64,000 bases of DNA from Variovorax sp. J2L1-78 (lineage in GTDB: Bacteria > Pseudomonadota > Gammaproteobacteria > Burkholderiales > Burkholderiaceae_C). The notes below the pieces were generated by a model, which worked only from the letters and a program-made list of their open reading frames with translations, searched no databases and had not been told where the DNA came from. The translations under genes were made by a program, and so were the position numbers. The stretch lies in NCBI RefSeq assembly GCF_030317205.1, contig NZ_JASZYB010000003.1, positions 496,001 to 560,000 on the forward strand. The letters run 5' to 3'. This document shows, piece by piece, positions 49,075 to 56,585 of the stretch (positions are counted from its first letter, which is position 1; the number at the start of each line of letters is the position of its first letter).

Positions 49075-49502
49075 CGGAAGGCTCCTAGCGATCGCTTCGG
49101 ATCAGGAAAGACAAAATACTTGAAGGCCACGAAGAGAAATCCTGCGACGACGAAGATGGCGAAAGCCTGCACAAGTTGGTGGGCGTAGCCCAGTCTGTCG
49201 CCGAGTGTGTACAGCAATGTGAGGTTGATCAGATAGCCCACGCCGTGCGCGAGGATGTAGCGCAGACCCACGGCCAGCCCTTTCTCGTGATGCCTGAATG
49301 TGATCGTTCTGTTGCCCCAAAAGCCGAGCGTGGCGCCGGTAACGTAGAGCAAAGTCATCGTGACCTTCGGGCCAAGACCGATGTAGGTGATCAGAAGATA
49401 AACCAGATAGCCAATGAGATTGGTGGAGACGCCTACGAAGGCATAGCGCAGCAATTGTGCCGCCAGTGTGCGTAGCCGCGTGGCAACTGGTGCCCCTGTC
49501 AT
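49071..49502 (-). CDS. GtrA family protein (putative polyprenyl-phosphate-sugar flippase)
   Basis: A 143-residue protein with four hydrophobic segments. QLLRYAFVGVSTNLIGYLVY, TLGFWGNRTITFRHHEKG and VAFKYFVFPDPKRS are the GtrA blocks. It is the third GtrA-type gene in the window. Both ends overlap neighbours by four bases, placing it firmly in the operon that starts at the WbqC gene and includes a GtrB-like GT2 at 52587-53531. Confidence 0.86.
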   Translation of the reverse strand: MTGAPVATRLRTLAAQLLRYAFVGVSTNLIGYLVYLLITYIGLGPKVTMTLLYVTGATLGFWGNRTITFRHHEKGLAVGLRYILAHGVGYLINLTLLYTLGDRLGYAHQLVQAFAIFVVAGFLFVAFKYFVFPDPKRSLGAFR

Positions 49503-50419
49503 CCAGTGAGCATGGCGAGGCCGAACCCGGTCTTGCCATAGCCATTTCCGTTGTAGAGCATGTAGCGCTCGCCCCGGTGCTCAAGGACGAACGGGTACTC
49601 GATCATTTCCGAATCCCACCCCTCGTTGGATACGTCGATGCCGACTGCATCAGGCCGCAGATCCCAAGCACGGCCGTCGAGGCTGGAGGCGTAGCCGATC
49701 CGGTAGGCCTCGCCTGCGCCACTTCGAAAGGAGAACCACATGTGCAAGCCAGACGAATCCCTGAACACCGTCGGTCGAGAGAAGGCTTGTGCAACGCCGA
49801 CGGCATAGGGGACGGCCAGCCCCTCCTTGTGCCAGTGCTCGCCATCGTTGGAGGACGCACGCTTGATGACGTGGACCATTTCGCCGTTGCCAGCGTTCCA
49901 CGTCAGTGTGGAGCCGTACCACATGGCATAGCCATTTTTTTCGTCGTCCTGCTGTACCCAGGGATAAGACAGGCTTACGGCATCCTCATCGTCGAGCGGC
50001 ATGAATGGTCTATCACCATCGAGCGAGAGGGTCAGATCAGCCGCAACGCGGAGCCTGCCGACCTCGCCGCGCCAGTGCGCGTTCTCTGGGCTGCGCCAAC
50101 CCATGAACAGCATGTAGCGACCCGAGGGCGTGTCGTAGCAATTGCCGATGCTCACGCCGTCCGCATAAAAACTGCCTACTGGACCGTGCTCGAAGAACGG
50201 AGCGTGGTGCTCCTTCACCACATGGCGCTTCACGATGTCAATGTCGACGGCGCCGACCGACGAGCGATTGAGGGCATCCCGGCCGCTGAAGAACACGCGA
50301 TAGACGTCGCCATCGAGTTGCACTGGCAGCGGATTCGCCGCGTGCGTCAGCAGCTTGGGGTGGCGCTGCGAACCCTGCGGGCTGAAAAGCTGCCCGAGCT
50401 TGTGCCACACTCTGCTCAT
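49499..50419 (-). CDS. glycosidase-like five-bladed beta-propeller protein of unknown function
   Basis: A 306-residue cytoplasmic protein with repeated beta-rich blocks: DVYRVFFSGRDALNRSSVGA, GRYMLFMGWRSPENAHW, NGYAMWYGSTLTWN, LHMWFSFRSGAGEAYRIGYA and RYMLYNGNGYGKTGFGLAM. This matches the five-bladed propeller shared by GH32, GH43, GH62 and GH130-type enzymes. Catalytic acids cannot be assigned by eye. With no signal peptide, action on a secreted polymer is unlikely; a role on a nucleotide- or lipid-linked sugar, or as a phosphorylase or binding protein, is possible. It overlaps the acetyltransferase and GtrA genes by four bases each. Confidence 0.72.
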   Translation of the reverse strand: MSRVWHKLGQLFSPQGSQRHPKLLTHAANPLPVQLDGDVYRVFFSGRDALNRSSVGAVDIDIVKRHVVKEHHAPFFEHGPVGSFYADGVSIGNCYDTPSGRYMLFMGWRSPENAHWRGEVGRLRVAADLTLSLDGDRPFMPLDDEDAVSLSYPWVQQDDEKNGYAMWYGSTLTWNAGNGEMVHVIKRASSNDGEHWHKEGLAVPYAVGVAQAFSRPTVFRDSSGLHMWFSFRSGAGEAYRIGYASSLDGRAWDLRPDAVGIDVSNEGWDSEMIEYPFVLEHRGERYMLYNGNGYGKTGFGLAMLTG

Positions 50420-51081
50420 ATGCCGCGCAGTCGAGTGCTCGGTACCTTCGAACGTTCGGTTGCGGCGCCGATGTAGACGCCTTCAGCCTCTGCGTCGGCG
50501 AGCAACAATGCGCCTGCGCCCAATACGCAGCGATCACCGATTCGGATGTGGTCACGCAAGGTGGCGTTGACGCCGATGAAGCATTGCTCGCCAATGGCCA
50601 CGCCGCCGGAAACCACAACATGCGATGCGAGGAAGGTGTGGTCGCCGATCGTGGCGTGGTGGCCGATGTGATTGCCGCTCCAGAGCGTGACGTTGTTGCC
50701 GATCCGGACGAAGGGCTGGATTGTGTTGTCCTCGAAGATGAAGCAGTTCTCGCCGATCGCGCCGTCGTTTAGTACCGTTGCAGCCGAGCTGACGTAGCTC
50801 GGTAGCCGGTAGCCCTTGGCTTTGGCTGCCAGATACTTCTCTTTGCGCACTGCGTTGAGCTTCGAATAGCTCAATGCTACGAAGAGGTCAAAGTCCGTGA
50901 CCGGGAAGCGATCGACAACCTCTTCGAACGGGACCACTGGCAACCCGCAAAACTCAGGGGTCTGGATGAACGCGTCGTCGACAGTGAAACCGGCAACCTC
51001 GTAGTCGGAGTCGGCGCTGAAGTAGCGATGCGCAAGCTGAGCGATGTCGCCCGCGCCGAAGATGACGAGGCCCCTCTTCAT
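50416..51081 (-). CDS. NeuD/PglD-like sugar O- or N-acyltransferase (left-handed beta-helix)
   Basis: A 221-residue protein. The N-terminal Rossmann-like part (GLVIFGAGDIAQLAHRYF, then VAGFTVDDAF) and the C-terminal hexapeptide repeats from about residue 95 (TLWSGNHIGHHATIGDHTFL; GVAIGEQCFIGVNATLRDHI) are typical of NeuD, PglD and related acyltransferases using acetyl-CoA. The histidine pair in GNHIGHH is the usual catalytic position. It probably acylates an amino sugar in the nucleotide-linked state; the product of the WecE-type transaminase at 44903-46060 is the best candidate. Confidence 0.83.
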   Translation of the reverse strand: MKRGLVIFGAGDIAQLAHRYFSADSDYEVAGFTVDDAFIQTPEFCGLPVVPFEEVVDRFPVTDFDLFVALSYSKLNAVRKEKYLAAKAKGYRLPSYVSSAATVLNDGAIGENCFIFEDNTIQPFVRIGNNVTLWSGNHIGHHATIGDHTFLASHVVVSGGVAIGEQCFIGVNATLRDHIRIGDRCVLGAGALLLADAEAEGVYIGAATERSKVPSTRLRGI

Positions 51082-51716
51082 GGTGCTTTCCTGACCAAGA
51101 TCGTGAATTCGTAGAGACCGTAGTCGTGAAGCAAGGCGACGTTGCGCGAGTAGCGACGTTTGCAGAGATCGAACAGGCGCAACGGATCGGCGTAATAAAG
51201 GTCCGGCCGCATCCGGTCGGTATCGGAATACGAGGTCAGGCAGTTGAACGAGAAGCCGAGGCGGCTGCTTCGGTCAAGCGCATCGAGCGTCTGCTCGACG
51301 TAGGCTTGCCACTCGGCGTCGGTGCGGCCAAGTCGGACATTGAAGATGCCACTCGCGACGCCGTAGTCGTTGACGGCGTCCGGCGCACCAGCGTGGATGA
51401 GCCGCGCGTTATCGCGGCCCGCGAGCCGTGTGCGTGCAGCCTCGACCATGCTCCGCGACACATCTACGCCGAGATAATCAAAGACGACTTGCTGCGAAGA
51501 GAGGTGGTCATACAGCGCGCCATAGCCACATCCCAAGTCGGTCACGGAGAAGGTACGCGTGAAGTCGATGACGCGACAGAGCTCCTTGAAACGAAGCACT
51601 TGTCCCTCTTCACCGTTCCAGTCCACGCCGCGTGGACTCTGGCCGTGCCGTGAGAGCTTGTCCGAGTAGTAGCCGGCAACCTCTGCCAGCAGGCCTGTGT
51701 TCTCGATCTCAGCCAT
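51078..51716 (-). CDS. class I SAM-dependent methyltransferase
   Basis: A 212-residue protein. FSVTDLGCGYGALYDHLSSQ is SAM motif I, FDYLGVDVSRSMVEAARTRL motif II, and VASGIFNVRLG the strand before the active site. The N-terminal segment GLLAEVAGYYSDKLSRHGQS resembles small methyltransferases of sugar clusters. The start overlaps the end of the oxygenase gene by eight bases and the stop overlaps the acyltransferase gene by four. The target is unknown. Confidence 0.82.
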   Translation of the reverse strand: MAEIENTGLLAEVAGYYSDKLSRHGQSPRGVDWNGEEGQVLRFKELCRVIDFTRTFSVTDLGCGYGALYDHLSSQQVVFDYLGVDVSRSMVEAARTRLAGRDNARLIHAGAPDAVNDYGVASGIFNVRLGRTDAEWQAYVEQTLDALDRSSRLGFSFNCLTSYSDTDRMRPDLYYADPLRLFDLCKRRYSRNVALLHDYGLYEFTILVRKAP

Positions 51717-52590
51717 TTGCCATCTCTGTCTTGCTCGTTACGACCATGTTTGAGTCTCCATTCTGATTGGGGGCACGCGAGGCCAGATAGTCCGCCACGG
51801 TGACGGCCTCTTGGCAGTCGAACCCCAGGACGTCCCGCGCCTTCTCCCGGAGGCCGGACGCATCGACATTGCCCGGAATGCGAATCTGCTGCTTGAAGTA
51901 AGGGATGTTGAACACGTGGTTCACGGCTCGGCGCGCACGGTTGCTTGCGTTGTAACCGCCCGTATGAAACAGCATGCAGTCGAGCAAGATGAATTGTCCG
52001 GCCTTCGCCTCCACCTGTAGCGCATGTCGTTGCACGAAGTCTTCGGACGGAAAAGCCGACGACTTGTGGGACGCCGGTAGCACGAAGGTCGCCCCGTTTT
52101 CTCGGGTGAAGTCGTCGATGCAGAACAGTGCATTGATGGCCAGCGGCGTCGACGAGATGAAGTGCTGATAGGGCAGATCGCGATGCCAGGCCCCTTGGTT
52201 GTACGTCTGCCTCGACGGGTTCACGATGCCGTTCTGCTGATTCAGTATGAACTTGCCTGCGATCAGATGTGAGACTGCCGCAATCAGATGCTCGTTGAGT
52301 GCGAGGCGCAAAAAAGCATCGTCCCACGCCAGCAAAAGCCGCACACTGTTGTGCTCGTCAGCAGCTTCGAGTACCGATGCACCATATGTTTGCGCATAGC
52401 GTGAGCGCGCGCCGTCAAAGGCGACCGACAGGGCGATGAGTTCGGCTGCCGAGTAGCCGGCGTCGAGGACGGCGTAGCCCAGTGTCCGCACGTCTTCCAC
52501 GGCGGAGGCGAGGTCCGAACAACCGTTATTCGTGCGTTGCAGCACGCCGTAGGAAGCCGTTGGTACGGTAGGGAGTGCAGCAAAGGTCAT
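51709..52590 (-). CDS. phytanoyl-CoA dioxygenase (PhyH) family protein, Fe(II)/2-oxoglutarate oxygenase
   Basis: A 293-residue protein; the start at 52590 overlaps the GT2 gene as ATGA. The iron site is intact: His136 and Asp138 in AWHRDLPYQ, His209 in CMLFHTGGYN, with Arg221 as the likely 2-oxoglutarate-binding arginine in RARRAVNHVF. PLAINALFCIDDFTRENGAT and FVLPASHKSS are family blocks. Members hydroxylate or otherwise oxidise a wide range of small molecules, and in glycan loci sugar or lipid-linked intermediates are candidates. The tight coupling to sugar-modification genes suggests an unusual oxidised residue. Confidence 0.85.
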   Translation of the reverse strand: MTFAALPTVPTASYGVLQRTNNGCSDLASAVEDVRTLGYAVLDAGYSAAELIALSVAFDGARSRYAQTYGASVLEAADEHNSVRLLLAWDDAFLRLALNEHLIAAVSHLIAGKFILNQQNGIVNPSRQTYNQGAWHRDLPYQHFISSTPLAINALFCIDDFTRENGATFVLPASHKSSAFPSEDFVQRHALQVEAKAGQFILLDCMLFHTGGYNASNRARRAVNHVFNIPYFKQQIRIPGNVDASGLREKARDVLGFDCQEAVTVADYLASRAPNQNGDSNMVVTSKTEMANG

Positions 52591-53531
52591 GACGCGCTTT
52601 CCTGATTCACACGTCGGCCATATACCTGCCGCACGATGGTGTAGGGTCGCTGCTTCACTTCCAAGAAGATTTTCGCGATGTAGATACCCTGCACGCCCAT
52701 GAAGAAGATGATGAGCCCCGAGAAGAGCCAGATAGAGGCAACGATCGAGGTATAGCCATCGGGCGGCGACGAACCGGAGAAGTACCGGCTCAGCAGATGG
52801 GCGATGTAGATCAGTGCGGTGAACGATATCAGCAGGCCGGCATAGAAAGTGAAGACCAGGGGCAGGCTGCTGAACGAGGTCACCGCATTCACCAGATGAC
52901 CGACCTTCCGCGACAACGAATAGGTCGTCGGGCTGGACGAATGCTTCTGAACCTGTTGGGGGGTTTGTTTGAAGCCGGTGAGGAGCCAAAGGCCGCCGAT
53001 GTTGAGTTCGCGCTCGCGGTGCAGCAGCAGGGCATCGACGTAGCGGCGGGTCATCAAACGCGCCGTCACGATGTTGTCGGGCTGGACAATGCCGGTCAGA
53101 AGGCGGAACAGCTTGTAGAAAATGTTCCCCGAGAGTCGCTCGATCACGCCGCCTCGGCGGGCATCCTGTACGCCGTAGACGACGTCGGCGGTCTGTTTTT
53201 CAATGATCTCGGCGAACAACGTCAGCCACTCGGGTTCTTCCTCGAGGTCACTGTCGATGAGGAACACACGCTCGCCTTGCGCTTGGGCCAGGCCTGTCAT
53301 CATCGCCTTGTGGTGGCCGAAATTTCTAGAAAGATCGACCACGACCACGTGCGTGTCTGCAGTCGCGATCTGGACCGCTACATCGAGGCTTTCATCGGGC
53401 GAGCCATCGTTCACCAAAACGATTTCATAGTCCTCGCCCACGAGCGCTCGTGCCGCGGCGGCCACACGCGTGCAGAACTCGGAAATATAGGGTGCCGACC
53501 GATAGAGCGTTGCAACGACAGAAAGCTTCAT
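52587..53531 (-). CDS. glycosyltransferase family 2, GtrB/ArnC-like with two C-terminal membrane helices
   Basis: A 314-residue protein. MKLSVVATLYRSAPYISEFC, IVLVNDGSPDESLDVAVQIA, SRNFGHHKAMMTGLAQAQGE and FLIDSDLEEEPEWL are the motifs of polyprenyl-phosphate sugar transferases. Two hydrophobic segments lie at about residues 215-285. It should load a sugar onto undecaprenyl phosphate for the GtrA protein at 49071-49502 in the same operon. Overlaps of four bases with both neighbours show tight coupling. Confidence 0.87.
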   Translation of the reverse strand: MKLSVVATLYRSAPYISEFCTRVAAAARALVGEDYEIVLVNDGSPDESLDVAVQIATADTHVVVVDLSRNFGHHKAMMTGLAQAQGERVFLIDSDLEEEPEWLTLFAEIIEKQTADVVYGVQDARRGGVIERLSGNIFYKLFRLLTGIVQPDNIVTARLMTRRYVDALLLHRERELNIGGLWLLTGFKQTPQQVQKHSSSPTTYSLSRKVGHLVNAVTSFSSLPLVFTFYAGLLISFTALIYIAHLLSRYFSGSSPPDGYTSIVASIWLFSGLIIFFMGVQGIYIAKIFLEVKQRPYTIVRQVYGRRVNQESAS

Positions 53532-54226
53532 GCCTTCACGTACCTCATGAACTCAGGTGCTCTCTTGCCGCAGTTGAAGAGGAGATCAAGTACGGTCACG
53601 CCATGGATGAAGTCACCCCAGAGCTGCGGATACTCGGGGTAGCCGGCATAGTCGAACCAGCGCAAGGTAACCCCCCGATCCGCGAACACCGCTGCATCGA
53701 CATAGTCGCGCGCTGCGGGCCCCGAGATGTACTCATCGGCTCCCGCCTGGACGCACAGGTCGGCGAGCCGCTCGGTCTTGCCGTCGGACAGCGCGTAGTC
53801 GGACGAGCTGGTGATGCGTGTCTCGATGCCCAGGTAGGCGCATACCGCCTCCAGCAGACGGCGGTTCAGTGTCGACAGGTGCGAAGGGGTGCTGGTCGAC
53901 TGATAGATCGGCGCGAGCCAGCCTGCAATCTCTTCGAAGTGCGGGGCCCGGCGGTAGTTCTGCTCAAACGCCCTCCAGTGCAGCGCCGCCCAATCAGTGC
54001 CGTCGATCTCCGTTTCGTTGATCTTTTGCGTGTACTTGCCCTTGACGAGCACTGGCACCGTCAGCCACTGGACGCCCTGCGGCGTCTTGATCTGGTTGCG
54101 GTTGCGCCAGTCTCGGCGGGTGTACTGCATGTCGTCGAAAAGCACGAACTCATCGACCAGCGCGATGAGGTCGAAATACCCTTTCCAGGGGATGTAGTTG
54201 GATTGGACGATGGCGATTTTCTTCAT
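53528..54226 (-). CDS. WbqC family protein
   Basis: A 232-residue protein, the normal length of the WbqC family (PF08889). The start at 54226 gives the conserved MKKIAIVQSNYIPWKGYFDL and VLFDDMQYTRRDWRNRNQIK. ISSSDYALSDGKTERLADLC, EYISGPAARDYVD and further C-terminal residues also fit. WbqC proteins are frequent in O-antigen loci, but their reaction is not settled; a role in modifying an amino sugar is often assumed. It is the first gene after a 257-base gap and seems to lead the eight-gene coupled operon down to the methyltransferase at 48199. Confidence 0.88.
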   Translation of the reverse strand: MKKIAIVQSNYIPWKGYFDLIALVDEFVLFDDMQYTRRDWRNRNQIKTPQGVQWLTVPVLVKGKYTQKINETEIDGTDWAALHWRAFEQNYRRAPHFEEIAGWLAPIYQSTSTPSHLSTLNRRLLEAVCAYLGIETRITSSSDYALSDGKTERLADLCVQAGADEYISGPAARDYVDAAVFADRGVTLRWFDYAGYPEYPQLWGDFIHGVTVLDLLFNCGKRAPEFMRYVKA

Positions 54227-54473
54227 GCAACTTTCTGGGCGACACGGGCCTGTCAATTTCGAGCAGAGCCGTGAGTTCTCTTCGCCGCGGATTCGATGGT
54301 CGCCGTATGGGACAACTGCGGCAGTTAACAATGTGAGTGTATGTCGGGCAGCGGCCCAAACAGTACAGGCGCCTGAGGGACGCTCCATGTTTTCCGAGAA
54401 CTGGACGTCCACACCTTCGCAGGAGCAGTCGACGCCGCACTGACCTGACCGCCCCTGTTTGTACTAACAGACC

Positions 54474-54498
54474 CTTGCCCGCTTTACTTGCGGGCAAG
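54474..54498 (-). terminator. hairpin overlapping the fkbM stop codon
   Basis: CTTGCCCGC (54474-54482) and GCGGGCAAG (54490-54498) form a perfect 9-base stem with a 7-base loop that contains the stop codon of the FkbM gene. No strong T run follows on the minus strand. It could end the gmd-fkbM transcript, in which case the WbqC-led operon needs its own promoter in 54227-54473. Confidence 0.45.
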
Positions 54499-55134
54499 CA
54501 TCAGGTCCATCTGCAGCAACTCGCCCGTCTCGGGGTCGCTCCAGCCGGGCTCGACGGCCACGATCCTGAAGCCTAGGAAGTCCAAACTTTTCACCATGTC
54601 CCCGATCAAGGGCTCACCCGCATAGACGAGCAGCAATGACGTCTCGATCTGGATCAGTTTCACGCGATCAAGAATAGCGAGTGCGCCAAGCAGAACCTGT
54701 GTCTCATACCCTTGCACGTCGAGCTTGAGGAAGATTGACTGGGTGTTTGGGCAAAGTTCGCGAACTAGCGCGTCCAATCGGCGAATGGTCACATCCTGTT
54801 GGCCGATATAGCCGATAGATGGCTCGAACCCCAGGCTCTTGGGCATCACGTCCAAGAGAGAACTACTCCAGGAGTTGGCGGACACATTGATGACCGACAT
54901 GCCCTCGGCATCGCCAAGTGCTGTCTTCACGCACTGCCACTGCGGATCCCCGCTTGCCGTCTGTGCCAGCCGGGCGTATGCATCGTCGAGCGGCTCGAAA
55001 GAGATGATCTTTCCCGCGTACCGATACCTCTCGCGCAACAGCGTTCCGAACTGACCGGCGTTCGCACCGACATCCAGCGCAAGGTCGATGTCCCTGGCGG
55101 CGATAAGTCTGGCCGCTGATTGCGCGAAGTCCAT
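54484..55134 (-). CDS. FkbM family methyltransferase
   Basis: A 216-residue protein; the start at 55134 (MDFAQSAARLIAARDIDLAL) is chosen, though an upstream start within the open frame cannot be excluded. LDVGANAGQFGTLLRERY is the SAM-binding motif, KIISFEPLDDAYARLAQ the second and SIFLKLDVQGYETQVLLGA the third, all typical of FkbM enzymes. Unlike the FkbM protein at 35964-36893 it has no coiled-coil tail. It probably methylates a sugar hydroxyl. It follows gmd after 17 bases on the same strand. Confidence 0.85.
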   Translation of the reverse strand: MDFAQSAARLIAARDIDLALDVGANAGQFGTLLRERYRYAGKIISFEPLDDAYARLAQTASGDPQWQCVKTALGDAEGMSVINVSANSWSSSLLDVMPKSLGFEPSIGYIGQQDVTIRRLDALVRELCPNTQSIFLKLDVQGYETQVLLGALAILDRVKLIQIETSLLLVYAGEPLIGDMVKSLDFLGFRIVAVEPGWSDPETGELLQMDLMLARK

Positions 55135-55151
55135 GCTGCCGTGACTAATTG

Positions 55152-56189
55152 TCAGAAAGAATGCCCCTCTGTATTCCGGCGTAGATCGGCTTTCACCATC
55201 ATCGCGCACAGTTCCTCGAGCGTGGTCTTCGGCTCCCAGCCCAGCTTCTCCTTGGCGCGCGCCGGATTGCCGATCAGCAGATCGACCTCCGCGGGGCGGT
55301 AGAACTTGGGATTGACGCGTACCAGGGTCTTGCCGGTTGCGATGTCGATACCGACTTCATCCTGCTCTTCCCCTTCGAAGCGCAGCTCATAGCCGGCCGC
55401 CTTGAACGCCATGTCGACGAACTCGCGCACCGTCTCGGTCCGGTTGGTCGCCAGCACGAAGCTATCGGCTTCCTCGGCCTGCAGCATCATCCACATGCCC
55501 TCGACATATTCCTTGGCGAATCCCCAGTCTCGCTGCGAGCCGAGGTTGCCCAGTTCGAGCACGGGGATCTTGCCCAGCTTGATCTTCGCAACGCTGTCGG
55601 TGATCTTGCGGGTGACGAACTCGCGTCCGCGCAGCGGGCTCTCGTGGTTGAACAGAATGCCGCTGCAGCCGAAGATGCCGTAGCTCTCGCGGTAGTTGAT
55701 CGTCATCCAGTGTGCGAAGAGCTTGGCCACGCCGTAGGGGCTGCGCGGGTAGAACGGGGTCTCTTCCACCTGGGGGATGGCCTGCACCTTGCCGAACATC
55801 TCGGAGGTGGAGGCTTGGTAGAAACGGATCTTGGGGTTGGTCAGGCGGATGGCCTCCAGCAGGTGCAGTGCGCCCATGCCGGTGATTTGCGCCGTGGCAT
55901 CGGGCTGGTTGAAGCTCACGCCGACAAAGCTCTGTGCCGCCAGGTTGTAGACCTCGTCGGGCGCCGCTTCCTTCATGAGCGTCATCGAGCTGCCCAGGTC
56001 GGTCAGGTCGTATTCGATCAGGTGGAGGTCCGGGTTGTCCTGAATGCCCAGTTCTTCGATGCGCCAGAAGTTGACGGAACTGGTGCGGCGATAGGTCCCA
56101 TAGACCACATAGCCCTTCTCGAGCAGCAACTCGGCCAGATAGGCGCCATCTTGGCCAGTGATGCCGGTGACTACCGCACGTTTCTTCAT
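55152..56189 (-). CDS. gmd: GDP-mannose 4,6-dehydratase
   Basis: A 345-residue short-chain dehydrogenase. The start at 56189 gives MKKRAVVTGITGQDGAYLAE, the Gmd signature. GTYRRTSSVNFWRIEEL, ASTSEMFGKVQAIPQ (catalytic Thr/Ser-Glu region) and PRSPYGVAKLFAHWMT with Tyr-xxx-Lys follow. It turns GDP-mannose, supplied by ManC, into GDP-4-keto-6-deoxymannose. GDP-L-fucose synthase is encoded at 60162-61118, so the usual product is GDP-L-fucose; GDP-rhamnose would need a different reductase, which was not seen. Confidence 0.95.
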   Translation of the reverse strand: MKKRAVVTGITGQDGAYLAELLLEKGYVVYGTYRRTSSVNFWRIEELGIQDNPDLHLIEYDLTDLGSSMTLMKEAAPDEVYNLAAQSFVGVSFNQPDATAQITGMGALHLLEAIRLTNPKIRFYQASTSEMFGKVQAIPQVEETPFYPRSPYGVAKLFAHWMTINYRESYGIFGCSGILFNHESPLRGREFVTRKITDSVAKIKLGKIPVLELGNLGSQRDWGFAKEYVEGMWMMLQAEEADSFVLATNRTETVREFVDMAFKAAGYELRFEGEEQDEVGIDIATGKTLVRVNPKFYRPAEVDLLIGNPARAKEKLGWEPKTTLEELCAMMVKADLRRNTEGHSF

Positions 56190-56585
56190 GAGGACCTTCC
56201 AATGTGAGTCTGGGGACGCCATTTCGATGGCGCTGAACCGCGGGATTTTGCCTGAAAGCCGAAGGCATTCCGTCCGACGGCCGGCTTGGAAACCGGGTCA
56301 GCCTACAAGAGAGGCGGATGCGGGTGACTAAAATTCAACTGTCACGGTTTGGTCATTCTTGCCGTGACAGGGGGGTGATCGTTGCGGCAGCATGCGCTGG
56401 AGCGACTGCGGGGGCGCTGTAGCGTCTCCGGACTGAAACATTTCTTCGCATCTTTTTTCCTTCATGAAGGGCTGTGTTGCGAGTCGTGTTCGAGGATGTG
56501 CCTGAACAAGAAGAGAGGGGCGGGTTTGCTTCCTGTGACGCTGGTCGTCCGGTCGTCGTCTGCATCCGTGACCTGAGAGCGTTCC
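56190..56585. other. 396-base intergenic region between divergent gmd and GT4-GT2 genes
   Basis: No gene is evident. The region must carry promoters in both directions. It contains the 9-base inverted repeat listed at 56339-56370, and a small 12-base palindrome CCTTCATGAAGG at 56459-56470 after a short T run. No JUMPstart/ops element was recognised. Confidence 0.55.
56339..56370. promoter_or_regulatory. inverted repeat upstream of gmd and the GT4-GT2 gene
   Basis: CTGTCACGG (56339-56347) and CCGTGACAG (56362-56370) are perfect 9-base arms with a 14-base spacer. The repeat lies about 150 bases upstream of gmd and 215 upstream of the divergent gene, a plausible place for a regulator acting on both. 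The spacer is also compatible with an RNA hairpin. Confidence 0.4.
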
